DNA of 8,495 nucleotides, taken from contig CALBNP010000124.1 of the NCBI GenBank assembly GCA_937896505.1, forward strand, positions 1 to 8,495. The letters are read 5' to 3'. The first letter of the stretch is position 1, and each line of letters starts with the position of its first letter. The notes beneath the pieces were generated by a model. The model made no database searches and was not told the origin of the DNA. It saw only the letters and a list, made by a program, of their open reading frames with translations. Position numbers and translations under genes: made by a program. This stretch comes from an uncultured Bacteroidales bacterium. GTDB taxonomy: Bacteria > Bacteroidota > Bacteroidia > Bacteroidales > F082. Below are positions 1-6,691 of the stretch, piece by piece.

Positions 1-31
1 CAACAAACCGATTGGCCATATTAAATATGCA

Positions 32-700
32 CTACTTTAATTCCGCCAACGGGTTGCCCCAGATAAAATTCTCAAAAGTCCGCTTCACATTCCATTGCTG
101 CATGATGTCAGTTCCTTTCACCAATGGCTCGTAGTCGGACACTTTGCTGGCAATGGTAATGTTGTCCAGGCAAAAATTCGGTCGGCCCGAAGCCCCGAAA
201 TGGCGGATAGCGACATACACCTCTTGACCACTATATGCGCTGAGATCGACTTTTTGCAACCACCATTGTCCATGCGCTCTGCCGGGTTCGACATCCGCTT
301 CGTAAATCATGGTGAAATCGGCGGGATTGGTGTTGCCCGTTGTCGAGACCGCCACGCCGAAATGGTCGTTGCCATCCACGATTTCGTTCATGGAAACGTA
401 GAAGCAGATGGCAGGTGCATTATGGAAATGCAGTAGTGGCGAAACCAGATAATCGTCGGGCGTAAGATAGCCCGCATTAAAATCAAACGACTTCGACATC
501 ATGCAGTAGCCGCCCTGATAGCCCGAATTGTTACCATCCAAGTCCTTTGAATTGAGCCAGCAGAAGCCATCGCCATCCGCATCAATCGTGGTCCAGCCAT
601 CGGCATTTCCGTAATCGAACCAATAGTATTCCGTTTCTGCATTCGCCATACCGGCAAACGCAAGGCAAATAGCCCATGTCATCAGTATTTTTTTCATCAT
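32..700 (-). CDS. Secreted choice-of-anchor J (cleaved-adhesin-like) domain protein
   Basis: A 222-residue protein. Residues 1-21 form a clear signal peptide: MMKK, a hydrophobic core, then a MANA-E cleavage site. The rest is one jelly-roll-like domain of the choice-of-anchor J / cleaved adhesin kind. The landmarks are DGFCW (44-48), LTPDDYLVSP (79-88), FGVAVSTTG (114-122), VDLSAYSGQEVYVAIRHF (151-168) and CLDNITI (177-183). This family is common in exported Bacteroidota proteins, where it is thought to bind protein or glycan. The last 35 or so residues fit no family I know, and there is no C-terminal type IX sorting domain or other visible anchor, which is unusual because this domain usually sits in longer proteins. 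The first of two adjacent ATGs is used here; the second (695-697) is equally possible. A near-consensus promoter lies 26-55 bases upstream. The domain call is fairly firm; the biological role is unknown. Confidence 0.8.
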   Translation of the reverse strand: MMKKILMTWAICLAFAGMANAETEYYWFDYGNADGWTTIDADGDGFCWLNSKDLDGNNSGYQGGYCMMSKSFDFNAGYLTPDDYLVSPLLHFHNAPAICFYVSMNEIVDGNDHFGVAVSTTGNTNPADFTMIYEADVEPGRAHGQWWLQKVDLSAYSGQEVYVAIRHFGASGRPNFCLDNITIASKVSDYEPLVKGTDIMQQWNVKRTFENFIWGNPLAELK

Positions 701-725
701 GGCATTATGTTTTTGTTAATTGCGG

Positions 726-755
726 CAAATTTAGCAAAAAATAATTGATTGTCAA
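726..755 (-). promoter_or_regulatory. Bacteroidota-type promoter for the choice-of-anchor J gene
   Basis: On the minus strand TTGAC starts at 755, and TAAATTTG (733-726) follows the TTG by exactly 19 bases. This matches the phylum's TTG-N19-TAnnTTTG form. Transcription would begin around 720, leaving a leader of about 20 bases before the ATG. The call rests on the match to the known consensus, not on expression data. Confidence 0.7.
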
Positions 756-805
756 GAAAAACAGCATTTATTTAGTGAAATGGTATTAAACTGCCTATAT
801 TAATG

Positions 806-835
806 TTGTCAATTCAAGATAAAATTGTATTTTTG
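806..835 (+). promoter_or_regulatory. Bacteroidota-type promoter for the AAA_14/DUF4143 ATPase gene
   Basis: TTG at 806-808 and TATTTTTG at 828-835 are separated by exactly 19 bases, a full match to TTG-N19-TAnnTTTG. Transcription would start near 840, about 40 bases before the ATG at 881. With the opposite-strand promoter at 726-755 it forms a divergent pair whose boxes do not overlap. Confidence 0.7.
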
Positions 836-880
836 CGACATGCTAATGTAGTTTTATCATAATATAAAAACATTTTAGGT

Positions 881-2020
881 ATGTATGACAGAATATTAAA
901 TATTGATAATGAATATAATGACAGCATATTTTTGTTCGGAGCAAGGCAAACAGGAAAAACTACATGGCTGACCTCACAATTTCCAGATTGCCGTTATTAC
1001 GATTTGCTTCGACCTTCCGAATTTGAGCGTCTGCTTCGTCAGCCTGAATTATTATCACAGGAATTGGAAGATTTCGGCGAAAACGACACCGTTATCATCG
1101 ATGAAATACAGAAACTGCCACAACTATTAGACGAAGTACACTACCTCATTCAGCGCAAAGGCATTCGCTTCATTCTCAGCGGTTCAAGCGCAAGAAAACT
1201 TAGACGCGCTGGAACCAATTTACTTGGAGGAAGAGCCTCAAAGAAGCAGATGTTTCCCCTTGTTAGTGCCGAAATTCCCGACTTCGACCTCATTCGCGCC
1301 GTGAACAACGGCATGATTCCGCGTCATTATATGGTTCAAAATCCACAAGAACGCTTACGCGGCTACATCGGAGTTTATCTCAACGAGGAAATCCGTGAAG
1401 AAGCCTTGTCACGCAACCTCAATTCCTTCACCCATTTTCTTGAAACAGCTGCGCAATGCGATGGAGAAATGCTTGTCTATAAGAACATTGCACAAGATTG
1501 CGGTATCGATTACCGAACTGTAAAAGAGTATTTTTCGATCCTGGAAGACACGCTCGTCGGCTATTTCATATATGGTTTTACCGAATCCAAAAAAAGAAAG
1601 GCAATTGCTGCGCCAAAGTTCTACCTTTTTGATGTCGGTGTGGCCAATTACCTTTGTCACCGGCAGCATCTTCAACCTGGCTCCGACGATTTCGGACACG
1701 CATTTGAACATCTCATCATACAAGAAATCATCGCCTATCTTGGCTATTCACATTCGGATGAAAAACTATGCTATTGGCGAACCACAAGCGGTTATGAAGT
1801 AGATGCCGTCATTGGCAATGGGCGCGTTGCCATTGAGATAAAATCGTCGGAAGAAGTTAAATCAAGACATACACACAGCTTGAAAGCCTTTAGCGAAGAC
1901 TTCCCCAACGCCAAACTATTCATCGTCTCGCTCGATAAATACAAGAGAAAACTCAATGGCATCGACATCATTCCCGCCATGGATTTCCTAAAAGACCTTT
2001 GGAAAGGCTTGGTGATTTGA
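881..2020 (+). CDS. AAA_14 / DUF4143 family ATP-binding protein
   Basis: A 379-residue protein with the two-part architecture of the AAA_14 plus DUF4143 family. The N-terminal P-loop ATPase shows Walker A GARQTGKT (20-27), Walker B TVIIDE (70-75) and a sensor-like FILSGSSARKL (97-107). A middle region (about 165-225) resembles the helical part that precedes DUF4143. The C-terminal part contains EVD (306-308) and, after a short hairpin, IEIK (318-321), the D...ExK arrangement of a PD-(D/E)XK nuclease-like fold. Length is close to the usual 370-430. The family is abundant in Bacteroidota, archaea and other anaerobes, often as scattered, rapidly duplicated genes; its function is not established. 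It stands alone between a divergent and a convergent neighbour, so context adds nothing. There is no clear Shine-Dalgarno, but the start matches the family's usual N-terminus a few residues before the first strand. All key ATPase residues are intact. Confidence 0.88.
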   Translation: MYDRILNIDNEYNDSIFLFGARQTGKTTWLTSQFPDCRYYDLLRPSEFERLLRQPELLSQELEDFGENDTVIIDEIQKLPQLLDEVHYLIQRKGIRFILSGSSARKLRRAGTNLLGGRASKKQMFPLVSAEIPDFDLIRAVNNGMIPRHYMVQNPQERLRGYIGVYLNEEIREEALSRNLNSFTHFLETAAQCDGEMLVYKNIAQDCGIDYRTVKEYFSILEDTLVGYFIYGFTESKKRKAIAAPKFYLFDVGVANYLCHRQHLQPGSDDFGHAFEHLIIQEIIAYLGYSHSDEKLCYWRTTSGYEVDAVIGNGRVAIEIKSSEEVKSRHTHSLKAFSEDFPNAKLFIVSLDKYKRKLNGIDIIPAMDFLKDLWKGLVI

Positions 2021-2035
2021 CGCTAAAACTATCCG

Positions 2036-2070
2036 AAAAAGGTCAACCCATATTTCATGAGTCGGCCTTT
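2036..2070 (-). terminator. Hairpin terminator after the TonB receptor gene
   Basis: On the minus strand, 2070-2057 pairs with 2051-2038 around the loop GAAAT. Of 14 positions, 11 are Watson-Crick, two are G-T and one is a mismatch. The 3' arm runs into five T residues (2040-2036). The stem begins 31 bases after the receptor's stop codon. Read on the plus strand the stem is weaker (two mismatches, one wobble) and lacks a following T run, so it should mainly end the receptor transcript, though it sits only 16 bases past the convergent ATPase stop and may help there too. Confidence 0.6.
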
Positions 2071-2100
2071 CCAAGAAGTAATGATAAACCTGTCGGAATT

Positions 2101-4308
2101 TCAGAACGTGAAGTTAGCCCTGATGTAGAAGTTCCTTCCAGGCTCGAAATTGATGTTTCCGCGGTTGGTGGAAAGGAAATTCGTGTAAACCACATTGGTG
2201 AGGTTGTCGATGCCGCCGAAGAATTGCAGGCCACAGCGCCCCAATTCGAACATCTTGGAATTGAGTGTCAAGTCGATGCGATAATAGCCTTTTGTCGCCT
2301 TCTCGCCCTCAGCAATCATGCCTTCCTCCTTGGCTCCGGCAGCCATCACCGACAAATTGACAGCACCCACATTAGGATAGGTGTAAGCCACACCCAAACG
2401 CCCACTCATAGGTGGTATATTTGGCAAATAGCTCTTGTTATTGAGATTGAAGCCAATAGTATAAGCACCTGACATATAGACTTGTAAGCCATCGATGATA
2501 TGATAATCAAGGTTGAAGTCGGCACCATAGAGCATGGCTTTATCGACATTGTCATAAATCAAGGCAGGAAGCGTGTCGAGGGCATTGCCTTCGGCAAGGC
2601 TATAGACGAAGATACCGTTGGTCTCGACAATCATGTCGGTGAGATAGTTGGCGAAAACTGAAACCTGAAAATCAAGCTGGTCGCCCCAATGGCGGAGGCC
2701 AAGATCGACGGAATAGCCCTTCTCGGGTTTCAGGTTAGGATTGCCCAGCTGGACTTTGCTGCCCAAATCGATATATCTAAAACGCTCTTCCAACGAGGCA
2801 GCACGATAGCTGCGGGCAGCATTCATGACGAATTCGGTCTTTTCGCCTACCTTATACAGCAAGCCCATGTTGGCGCTCCACGAGAGGTCGGTGGTCTTGC
2901 CTGCCTCGAAGGTGACACGCTGCGTAGCCGGAATGGTGGCCGGACCACCGTTGGTAATGACCGAATCCACATCGTGGCACAATCCGTTAGTCACGAAGAT
3001 GCCATCTAGACGACCGCCCACGGTAAGTGTGAGCCGATTATCGAGGAAGTGCATCTCGTCTTGCGCAAACAAGCCTGCCGATGCAAACGAGCAATTGGGC
3101 AGCGGCGACTCGAAGCGCTCCACCTTGTTGGTCTTGATAGTGTCGCCATCGGGGTTCACGATGCTCACGTTGATGTATTTCTCGCGCTTGCTGGTCATGC
3201 TGCGCTGCCAAGCATCCACGCCCACGATGAGGGTATTGTGTTCGCCAAACTCCCAAGTGCCTTGCAACTGACCGCCAAAAGTAGTGTGTATGGCATGAGG
3301 AGTGAACAGTTGCGGAGCCGTAACCTGCGTGTTGCCGTTGGGCATCAGCGAGGTGGTGATGGTGTGGGGTTGCATCTCCACGTCACGGATGATATTCTGA
3401 TAGAAACCGCTTAATTTCAACGACTTGAAACAATCAGAGAGGTTGGTGATTTCGTAACTTGCATTGAAGAGAGTCCGACCGATGTTGGCATATTTGGCTG
3501 TCGCATTGATTGGGAAAGCTGTGCCGCCGGGGATACCTACATCTTTCGACCAGTTGCGTTGGAATTGCAGTTTCACGACATGATTTTCGGCCAATTTGAA
3601 GCCCATCCTTGCACCAAGATTGTTGGTTGTGAAACCGCTGTTGGGCAAGATGCCTTCAGGTGTCTTCACGTCGTTGGCGTGGCCATAAGAGCCGTTCAGC
3701 TTCACATACCAACGCTTTCCGCCAGCGTTGAGGGAGAGATATTCCGAATGGCTGTTGTTGACCGAGGCATATCCCGCCGTGGCGTTGCCGTGTAGGTAGT
3801 TCTTGTCGGAGAAATAGCCATCCTTAGTAATCATGTTGACGATACCACCCATGGCACCGCTGCCAAAGAGCGATGATTGTGCACCTTTTATGACTTCGAT
3901 ACGCTGGATGTCGTTCACGTCAATCATGCTGAGCGAGGCCGTGAGGTCGGTGGCGGTTTCAACACGATTGCCATCTACTAAGGTGACGAGGCGGTTCTCG
4001 CTGAAGCCACGCACGTTGATGTTGGTGGCCCAAATGCCATCGCCACCCATGCTGATTCCGGGTTCGTACTTGAGCACATCTGCCACGGTGAAGGCCGACA
4101 GCTTCTTGCAGTCGAGCGAATTGACGACACTCAGCTGTGTCGGTGTCTCGATAAGTTTGATTTCGTGTTTCATGCTGGTCACAACAACATCCTTGAGTTC
4201 AATCACTTGCAGCGAATCGCTCTCAGAAGATTGTGGCGCTTGGGCTGACGACAATCCTGCCATGCCCAAGAGGATTGCCAATGCGGCAAAACGTTTCTTA
4301 CTGTTCAT
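2101..4308 (-). CDS. TonB-dependent outer-membrane receptor (BtuB/siderophore/haem type)
   Basis: A 735-residue outer-membrane active transporter powered by TonB-ExbBD. Residues 1-24 are a signal peptide ending SSAQA. A TonB-box-like DVVVTS lies at 40-45. The plug domain (about 39-162) contains NINVRGF (96-102), LVTLVDGNRVE (108-118) and IQRIEVIKGAQSSLFGSGAMGGIVNMIT (134-161, given as family landmarks). The rest is a beta-barrel ending in NFYIRANFTF with a terminal phenylalanine, the outer-membrane assembly signal. It has no N-terminal carboxypeptidase-regulatory extension, so it is not SusC-like. YRAA (501-504) and NPNLKPE (523-529) resemble the FRAP/NPNL block of haem receptors, but no histidine lies between them, so a haem ligand is not favoured. 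I see no cobalamin riboswitch upstream. It is the second gene of an operon, overlapping the regulator gene by 11 bases. Substrate unresolved: siderophore, corrinoid, haem or other metal chelate. Confidence 0.92.
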   Translation of the reverse strand: MNSKKRFAALAILLGMAGLSSAQAPQSSESDSLQVIELKDVVVTSMKHEIKLIETPTQLSVVNSLDCKKLSAFTVADVLKYEPGISMGGDGIWATNINVRGFSENRLVTLVDGNRVETATDLTASLSMIDVNDIQRIEVIKGAQSSLFGSGAMGGIVNMITKDGYFSDKNYLHGNATAGYASVNNSHSEYLSLNAGGKRWYVKLNGSYGHANDVKTPEGILPNSGFTTNNLGARMGFKLAENHVVKLQFQRNWSKDVGIPGGTAFPINATAKYANIGRTLFNASYEITNLSDCFKSLKLSGFYQNIIRDVEMQPHTITTSLMPNGNTQVTAPQLFTPHAIHTTFGGQLQGTWEFGEHNTLIVGVDAWQRSMTSKREKYINVSIVNPDGDTIKTNKVERFESPLPNCSFASAGLFAQDEMHFLDNRLTLTVGGRLDGIFVTNGLCHDVDSVITNGGPATIPATQRVTFEAGKTTDLSWSANMGLLYKVGEKTEFVMNAARSYRAASLEERFRYIDLGSKVQLGNPNLKPEKGYSVDLGLRHWGDQLDFQVSVFANYLTDMIVETNGIFVYSLAEGNALDTLPALIYDNVDKAMLYGADFNLDYHIIDGLQVYMSGAYTIGFNLNNKSYLPNIPPMSGRLGVAYTYPNVGAVNLSVMAAGAKEEGMIAEGEKATKGYYRIDLTLNSKMFELGRCGLQFFGGIDNLTNVVYTNFLSTNRGNINFEPGRNFYIRANFTF

Positions 4309-4558
4309 TGCTGTTATCTTTTAGTTTAAGTAATGCCGACTTGACCTCGATTCCAACGATGCGTCCCAATTGGCCCGTCAGGGAACCAATCTGGTCGGTG
4401 GTACCTTCAAAGATAACAGAGATGATGCTGTATTTGTTTCTTGGGAAACCCTGGCGGCAGATGATGATTTCGCTGTGGCGCGAAAGAATTTCGTTCAGTT
4501 GCGGTGCCGCCGCCCTGTCTTGCACATAAATAATGGCTGTACCAATTCTCTTTTCCAT
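4298..4558 (-). CDS. TM1266-family (iron-only hydrogenase system) putative regulator
   Basis: An 86-residue ACT/NikR-C-like protein. It opens MEKRIGTAIIYVQDR, continues LNEILSRHSEIIICRQGFP (22-40) and ISVIFEGTTDQIGSLTG (46-62), and ends QLGRIVGIEVKSALLK (63-78), all hallmarks of the TM1266 family, which is annotated as a putative regulator in [FeFe]-hydrogenase gene neighbourhoods. The fold is a small alpha/beta ligand-binding domain; there is no DNA-binding helix-turn-helix, so how it would regulate is unclear. The frame stays open to a TTG at 4609, but the ATG at 4558 is chosen because GGAGG (4571-4567) sits 8 bases upstream and the family starts here. Another ATG at 4564 overlaps that ribosome site too closely. 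The stop overlaps the receptor start by 11 bases, so the two are probably translated together. No hydrogenase gene is visible in this window. Confidence 0.8.
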   Translation of the reverse strand: MEKRIGTAIIYVQDRAAAPQLNEILSRHSEIIICRQGFPRNKYSIISVIFEGTTDQIGSLTGQLGRIVGIEVKSALLKLKDNSNEQ

Positions 4559-4566
4559 TTGCATTT

Positions 4567-4571
4567 CCTCC
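4567..4571 (-). promoter_or_regulatory. Strong Shine-Dalgarno deciding the TM1266-family start
   Basis: GGAGG on the minus strand, 8 bases before the ATG at 4558. Purine-rich sites this strong are uncommon in this window, where most leaders are simply A-rich. It argues against the longer TTG start at 4609 and places translation at the family's normal N-terminus. Confidence 0.65.
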
Positions 4572-4656
4572 GGATCAGATGTTAATTCCCGCACGGACCT
4601 TGATGACAACTCTTCGTCTCAATCTCAGTGCCTGTACGACTTTGTTATTTCGGCGA

Positions 4657-4687
4657 CAAAGATAGAGAAAAAAACCATACAAAACAA
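4657..4687 (-). promoter_or_regulatory. Bacteroidota-type promoter for the TM1266-family/TonB receptor operon
   Basis: On the minus strand TTG (4687-4685) is followed after 20 bases by TATCTTTG (4664-4657), matching TTG-N19/21-TAnnTTTG. Transcription would start near 4651, giving a leader of roughly 90 bases before the ATG at 4558. I looked for TPP and cobalamin riboswitch signatures in that leader and found no convincing fold. Confidence 0.6.
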
Positions 4688-4763
4688 AATATTGAAGAAA
4701 TCACGAATTCTGTGCTACGGATTTACATAACGTCTTCAAATTTGAAACAAATTCTTCCATAAT

Positions 4764-4796
4764 TTGTTATCTATTTGGAACAAAAACCTATCTTTG
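4764..4796 (+). promoter_or_regulatory. Promoter for the DUF1295-family membrane enzyme
   Basis: TATCTTTG at 4789-4796 matches the -7 box TAnnTTTG. The best -33 element is TTG at 4764-4766, 22 bases upstream, slightly longer than ideal. Transcription would start about 4801-4803, less than 20 bases before the ATG at 4821. The TTG at 4764 that extends the reading frame is thus part of the promoter, not a start codon. Confidence 0.55.
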
Positions 4797-4820
4797 CAAA
4801 ACCAAAAAAATCATCGAATT

Positions 4821-5624
4821 ATGCATTATTTGTTAATCCTTTTCATCGTATCTCTGCTTGCTTCAAGCGTGGGTTTCAAGTATTTCATCTATTTTTTCAG
4901 CATTGGCTACGGCTTTGGCATTGCTGCGTTGGCTGCCACGATTGCCATTGTTTTCTGGGGTTCGCTCAGCGTACCAACCGCCATTCTTTGTCTGGTTCTG
5001 TTTGCCTACGGCTGCCGTTTGGGCATATATCTTTTCAAGCGCGAACGAAAAAGCGCCGCCTACCGCAAAATCCTTTACGACCCATGTTTGCAAGAGAAAA
5101 AGCCCGTTTTTGAAGTGATGATGGTTTGGATTTTCTGTGCCATTCTTTATGTGGCCGAAATCAGCCCTGTGGCTTTCCGCCTGAGCAATACCGCTGAAAA
5201 TCTTCCAATTAGCGATATGTGGGCTTGGATTGGTGCCGTGCTAATGGTTGCCGGCGCTTGCCTCGAAGCGGCTGCCGATGCTCAGAAAAGCGCTGCCAAG
5301 AAAGTCAACCCGAAGCGATTTGTCGACACAGGATTATATAAGATTGTTCGCTGCCCGAATTATTTGGGCGAAGTTACCTTGTGGACGGGCTGTTTTCTGA
5401 CATGCATCGGTGCAAGTTGCAGCACTTGGCAATGGATTGTAGCCGCCATCGGTTACATCGGTATCATCTATGTGATGTTCAGCGGTGCGCGCCGTTTGGA
5501 ACTCCGACAAGTTACGACTTACGGCAACGACCCTGAATATCAGGAATATGTCAAGAAAACACCTATCCTGATCCCTTTCCTGCCGATTTACAGTCTGGCC
5601 AAATATAAGTGGCTGCAAGCGTAA
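4821..5624 (+). CDS. DUF1295 / steroid 5-alpha-reductase-like integral membrane protein
   Basis: A 267-residue polytopic membrane protein with about six or seven hydrophobic segments (1-19, 22-45, 50-72, 98-116, 133-149, 184-200, 203-221). The C-terminal third carries the family signature: ADAQKSAAKK (152-161), GLYKIVRCPNYLGE (171-184), then YGNDPEYQEYVKKTPILIPFLP (234-255). These match DUF1295, related to steroid 5-alpha reductases and isoprenylcysteine carboxyl methyltransferases, whose C-terminal region binds NADPH or S-adenosylmethionine. The substrate of bacterial members is generally unknown; a lipid or isoprenoid is the usual guess. The usual RHPNY motif reads RCPNY here, with cysteine (178) for histidine. 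The frame extends upstream to a TTG at 4764, but the promoter at 4764-4796 excludes it, and the ATG at 4821 opens directly into the first membrane segment. It is divergent from the TM1266-family operon. Confidence 0.82.
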   Translation: MHYLLILFIVSLLASSVGFKYFIYFFSIGYGFGIAALAATIAIVFWGSLSVPTAILCLVLFAYGCRLGIYLFKRERKSAAYRKILYDPCLQEKKPVFEVMMVWIFCAILYVAEISPVAFRLSNTAENLPISDMWAWIGAVLMVAGACLEAAADAQKSAAKKVNPKRFVDTGLYKIVRCPNYLGEVTLWTGCFLTCIGASCSTWQWIVAAIGYIGIIYVMFSGARRLELRQVTTYGNDPEYQEYVKKTPILIPFLPIYSLAKYKWLQA

Positions 5625-5635
5625 GAAACCTTAAT

Positions 5636-5686
5636 TTTGGTGAATCAATTCACCGAATATTATGATTTTCTGTGAATTTGTTCACT
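5636..5686. repeat. Two tandem GTGA-N6-TCAC palindromes between convergent genes
   Basis: The first palindrome, GGTGAATCAATTCACC (5639-5654), has a six-base perfect stem around TCAA and can extend to nine pairs with 5636-5638 and 5655-5657. The second, TGTGAATTTGTTCACT (5671-5686), has a five-base perfect stem around TTTG. Their centres are 32 bases apart, close to three helical turns. Each is followed by GATTTT (5664-5669 and 5687-5692). They could be weak terminators for the flanking convergent genes (stops at 5624 and 5721), or binding sites for a Crp/Fnr-type dimer, since the second matches TGTGA-N6-TCACA at nine of ten positions. The location downstream of both genes favours terminators. 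Confidence 0.6.
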
Positions 5687-5720
5687 GATTTTAGGGATTT
5701 GCGGAATTCTTGCATTTAAA

Positions 5721-6089
5721 TTACTTCTCAATGTTTTTCTCATTTTGGAAAAAACCAATGGGAAAAATGAAAGCGAGTCCATGCATTGCTAGAAACAGAT
5801 AACCCGAAAGCAAGAGCCAAAATCCATTGCATCGAAGTGTTCCATCTGCTGAAAAATAGCAAATGATTCCAGCTAACACCCAACAGATTAATACGGCGAT
5901 GTTTCTTTTCTTGGTGCATTTTCTCTCGGTTTCTGACAACTCGTTTTTTGATTCTCTTCGAATCATTAATGCCGAAACAATTCCCCATAAAATTAATGGG
6001 GTGAAACTCCATTTGTTCTGAAAACCTAATGTGATGGCGATGCCACAGATTCCAAGAATCATTTCCACAATACTTTGTCCTTTTTTCAT
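5721..6089 (-). CDS. Small hypothetical four-helix membrane protein
   Basis: A 122-residue protein of no family I recognise. It has four likely membrane segments (about 7-23, 28-43, 63-80 and 89-115) and a basic/acidic loop between the second and third (44-62, RRESKNELSETERKCTKKR). Both ends are short and charged. The start follows an A-rich leader without a Shine-Dalgarno. It lies 50 bases downstream of the sigma-partner membrane gene on the same strand with no promoter-like box in between, so it is probably the third gene of the sigma-factor operon. It shares that operon's low GC. It may sense or modify the envelope, but nothing in the sequence says so. Confidence 0.65.
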   Translation of the reverse strand: MKKGQSIVEMILGICGIAITLGFQNKWSFTPLILWGIVSALMIRRESKNELSETERKCTKKRNIAVLICWVLAGIICYFSADGTLRCNGFWLLLSGYLFLAMHGLAFIFPIGFFQNEKNIEK

Positions 6090-6139
6090 TTGATAATTTT
6101 TTTGAGTTATACTTTTATATTATTGTAAATCAATATATT

Positions 6140-6691
6140 TCAAAAATCTCTAAATTGATTGATTTCGTTTTTTAGTGTAGTAGTTTTCTTGCGCAAATGT
6201 TTGATAATGAAAACTAGACAAATCAAATATAAAACAGCGACAGCAATTGCAATTGACAATTCGATGAAAAAAAACAGACCAATAAACAATGGAAAAATTC
6301 CATAAAACCATACTTTTTTTTCATAAATAAAATACATCTGGTTGTACAAATTTGTCAGCAAGAACTCATTGACGCATAAGTCGAAATGTCTCTTTTTCAA
6401 ATGAAAAACTAAGGTAAAAATGCCTTTGACAAACATAAACACTGAAAGAGCCATTGCAACAACAAAAAAAAGCTTTCCGTTTTCATCAGAAATATCGACA
6501 CCATTGATAAAAGGCAATAATGCAACAATTATTGAAGCGAGTATACAAATCAATCCGTTAAATGCCTGTTTGTTCCTTTTCATCCAGCACTTCATCGGAT
6601 GTGTTATGTTCATTGTCGGCATTGGACGAGTGTCGCTTTTCGAACAAACATTCTTTTTCCATTCTATTCTTATGGCATCTATTTCAGTCAT
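6140..6691 (-). CDS. Membrane protein encoded with the ECF sigma factor; probable anti-sigma partner
   Basis: A 183-residue protein with a cytoplasmic-looking N-terminus (1-43) and four hydrophobic segments in two pairs (about 44-64, 73-97, 128-143 and 146-165), ending in a charged tail KHLRKKTTTLKNEINQF. The opening IDAIRIEWKK resembles the short N-terminal motif (acidic-rich stretch followed by W-K) seen in many small membrane proteins encoded next to ECF sigma factors in Bacteroidota. Its ATG lies within the end of the sigma gene (ATGACTGA, 8 bases shared), so translation is probably coupled. An inhibitory anti-sigma role is inferred from that arrangement and topology. It lacks the HxxxCxxC zinc motif of ZAS anti-sigma factors; cysteines at 16 and 35 do not fit it. 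Alternative starts at M24, M27 or M33 are possible but lose the coupling. Confidence 0.65.
   Translation of the reverse strand: MTEIDAIRIEWKKNVCSKSDTRPMPTMNITHPMKCWMKRNKQAFNGLICILASIIVALLPFINGVDISDENGKLFFVVAMALSVFMFVKGIFTLVFHLKKRHFDLCVNEFLLTNLYNQMYFIYEKKVWFYGIFPLFIGLFFFIELSIAIAVAVLYLICLVFIIKHLRKKTTTLKNEINQFRDF

Noticed and set aside
1998..2072. Inverted repeat TTGGAAAGGC (1999-2008) and its complement (2065-2074) as a terminator of the ATPase gene
   Set aside because: The loop would be over 55 bases and one arm lies inside the coding sequence; the compact hairpin at 2036-2070 uses the same downstream arm and is far better.
3038..3271. Open frames on both strands inside the TonB receptor gene
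   Set aside because: They have no recognisable domains or promoters and arise from the GC-richer coding composition of the receptor.
4559..4609. Longer TTG start for the TM1266-family gene (103 residues)
   Set aside because: The added 17 residues match nothing in the family and a strong Shine-Dalgarno places the start at 4558.
4559..4650. TPP-riboswitch-like fragments in the TM1266-family leader (CTGAGA, then CTGATC-GGA and AATGC)
   Set aside because: The two fragments are about 44 bases apart instead of roughly 15, the P1/P2 arms and the 3' AGGGA element are missing, and the second fragment is explained by the Shine-Dalgarno and start codon.
5740..6012. A second 90-residue frame inside the small membrane protein gene
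   Set aside because: It overlaps the 122-residue frame almost wholly, has no coherent membrane topology and no ribosome site.
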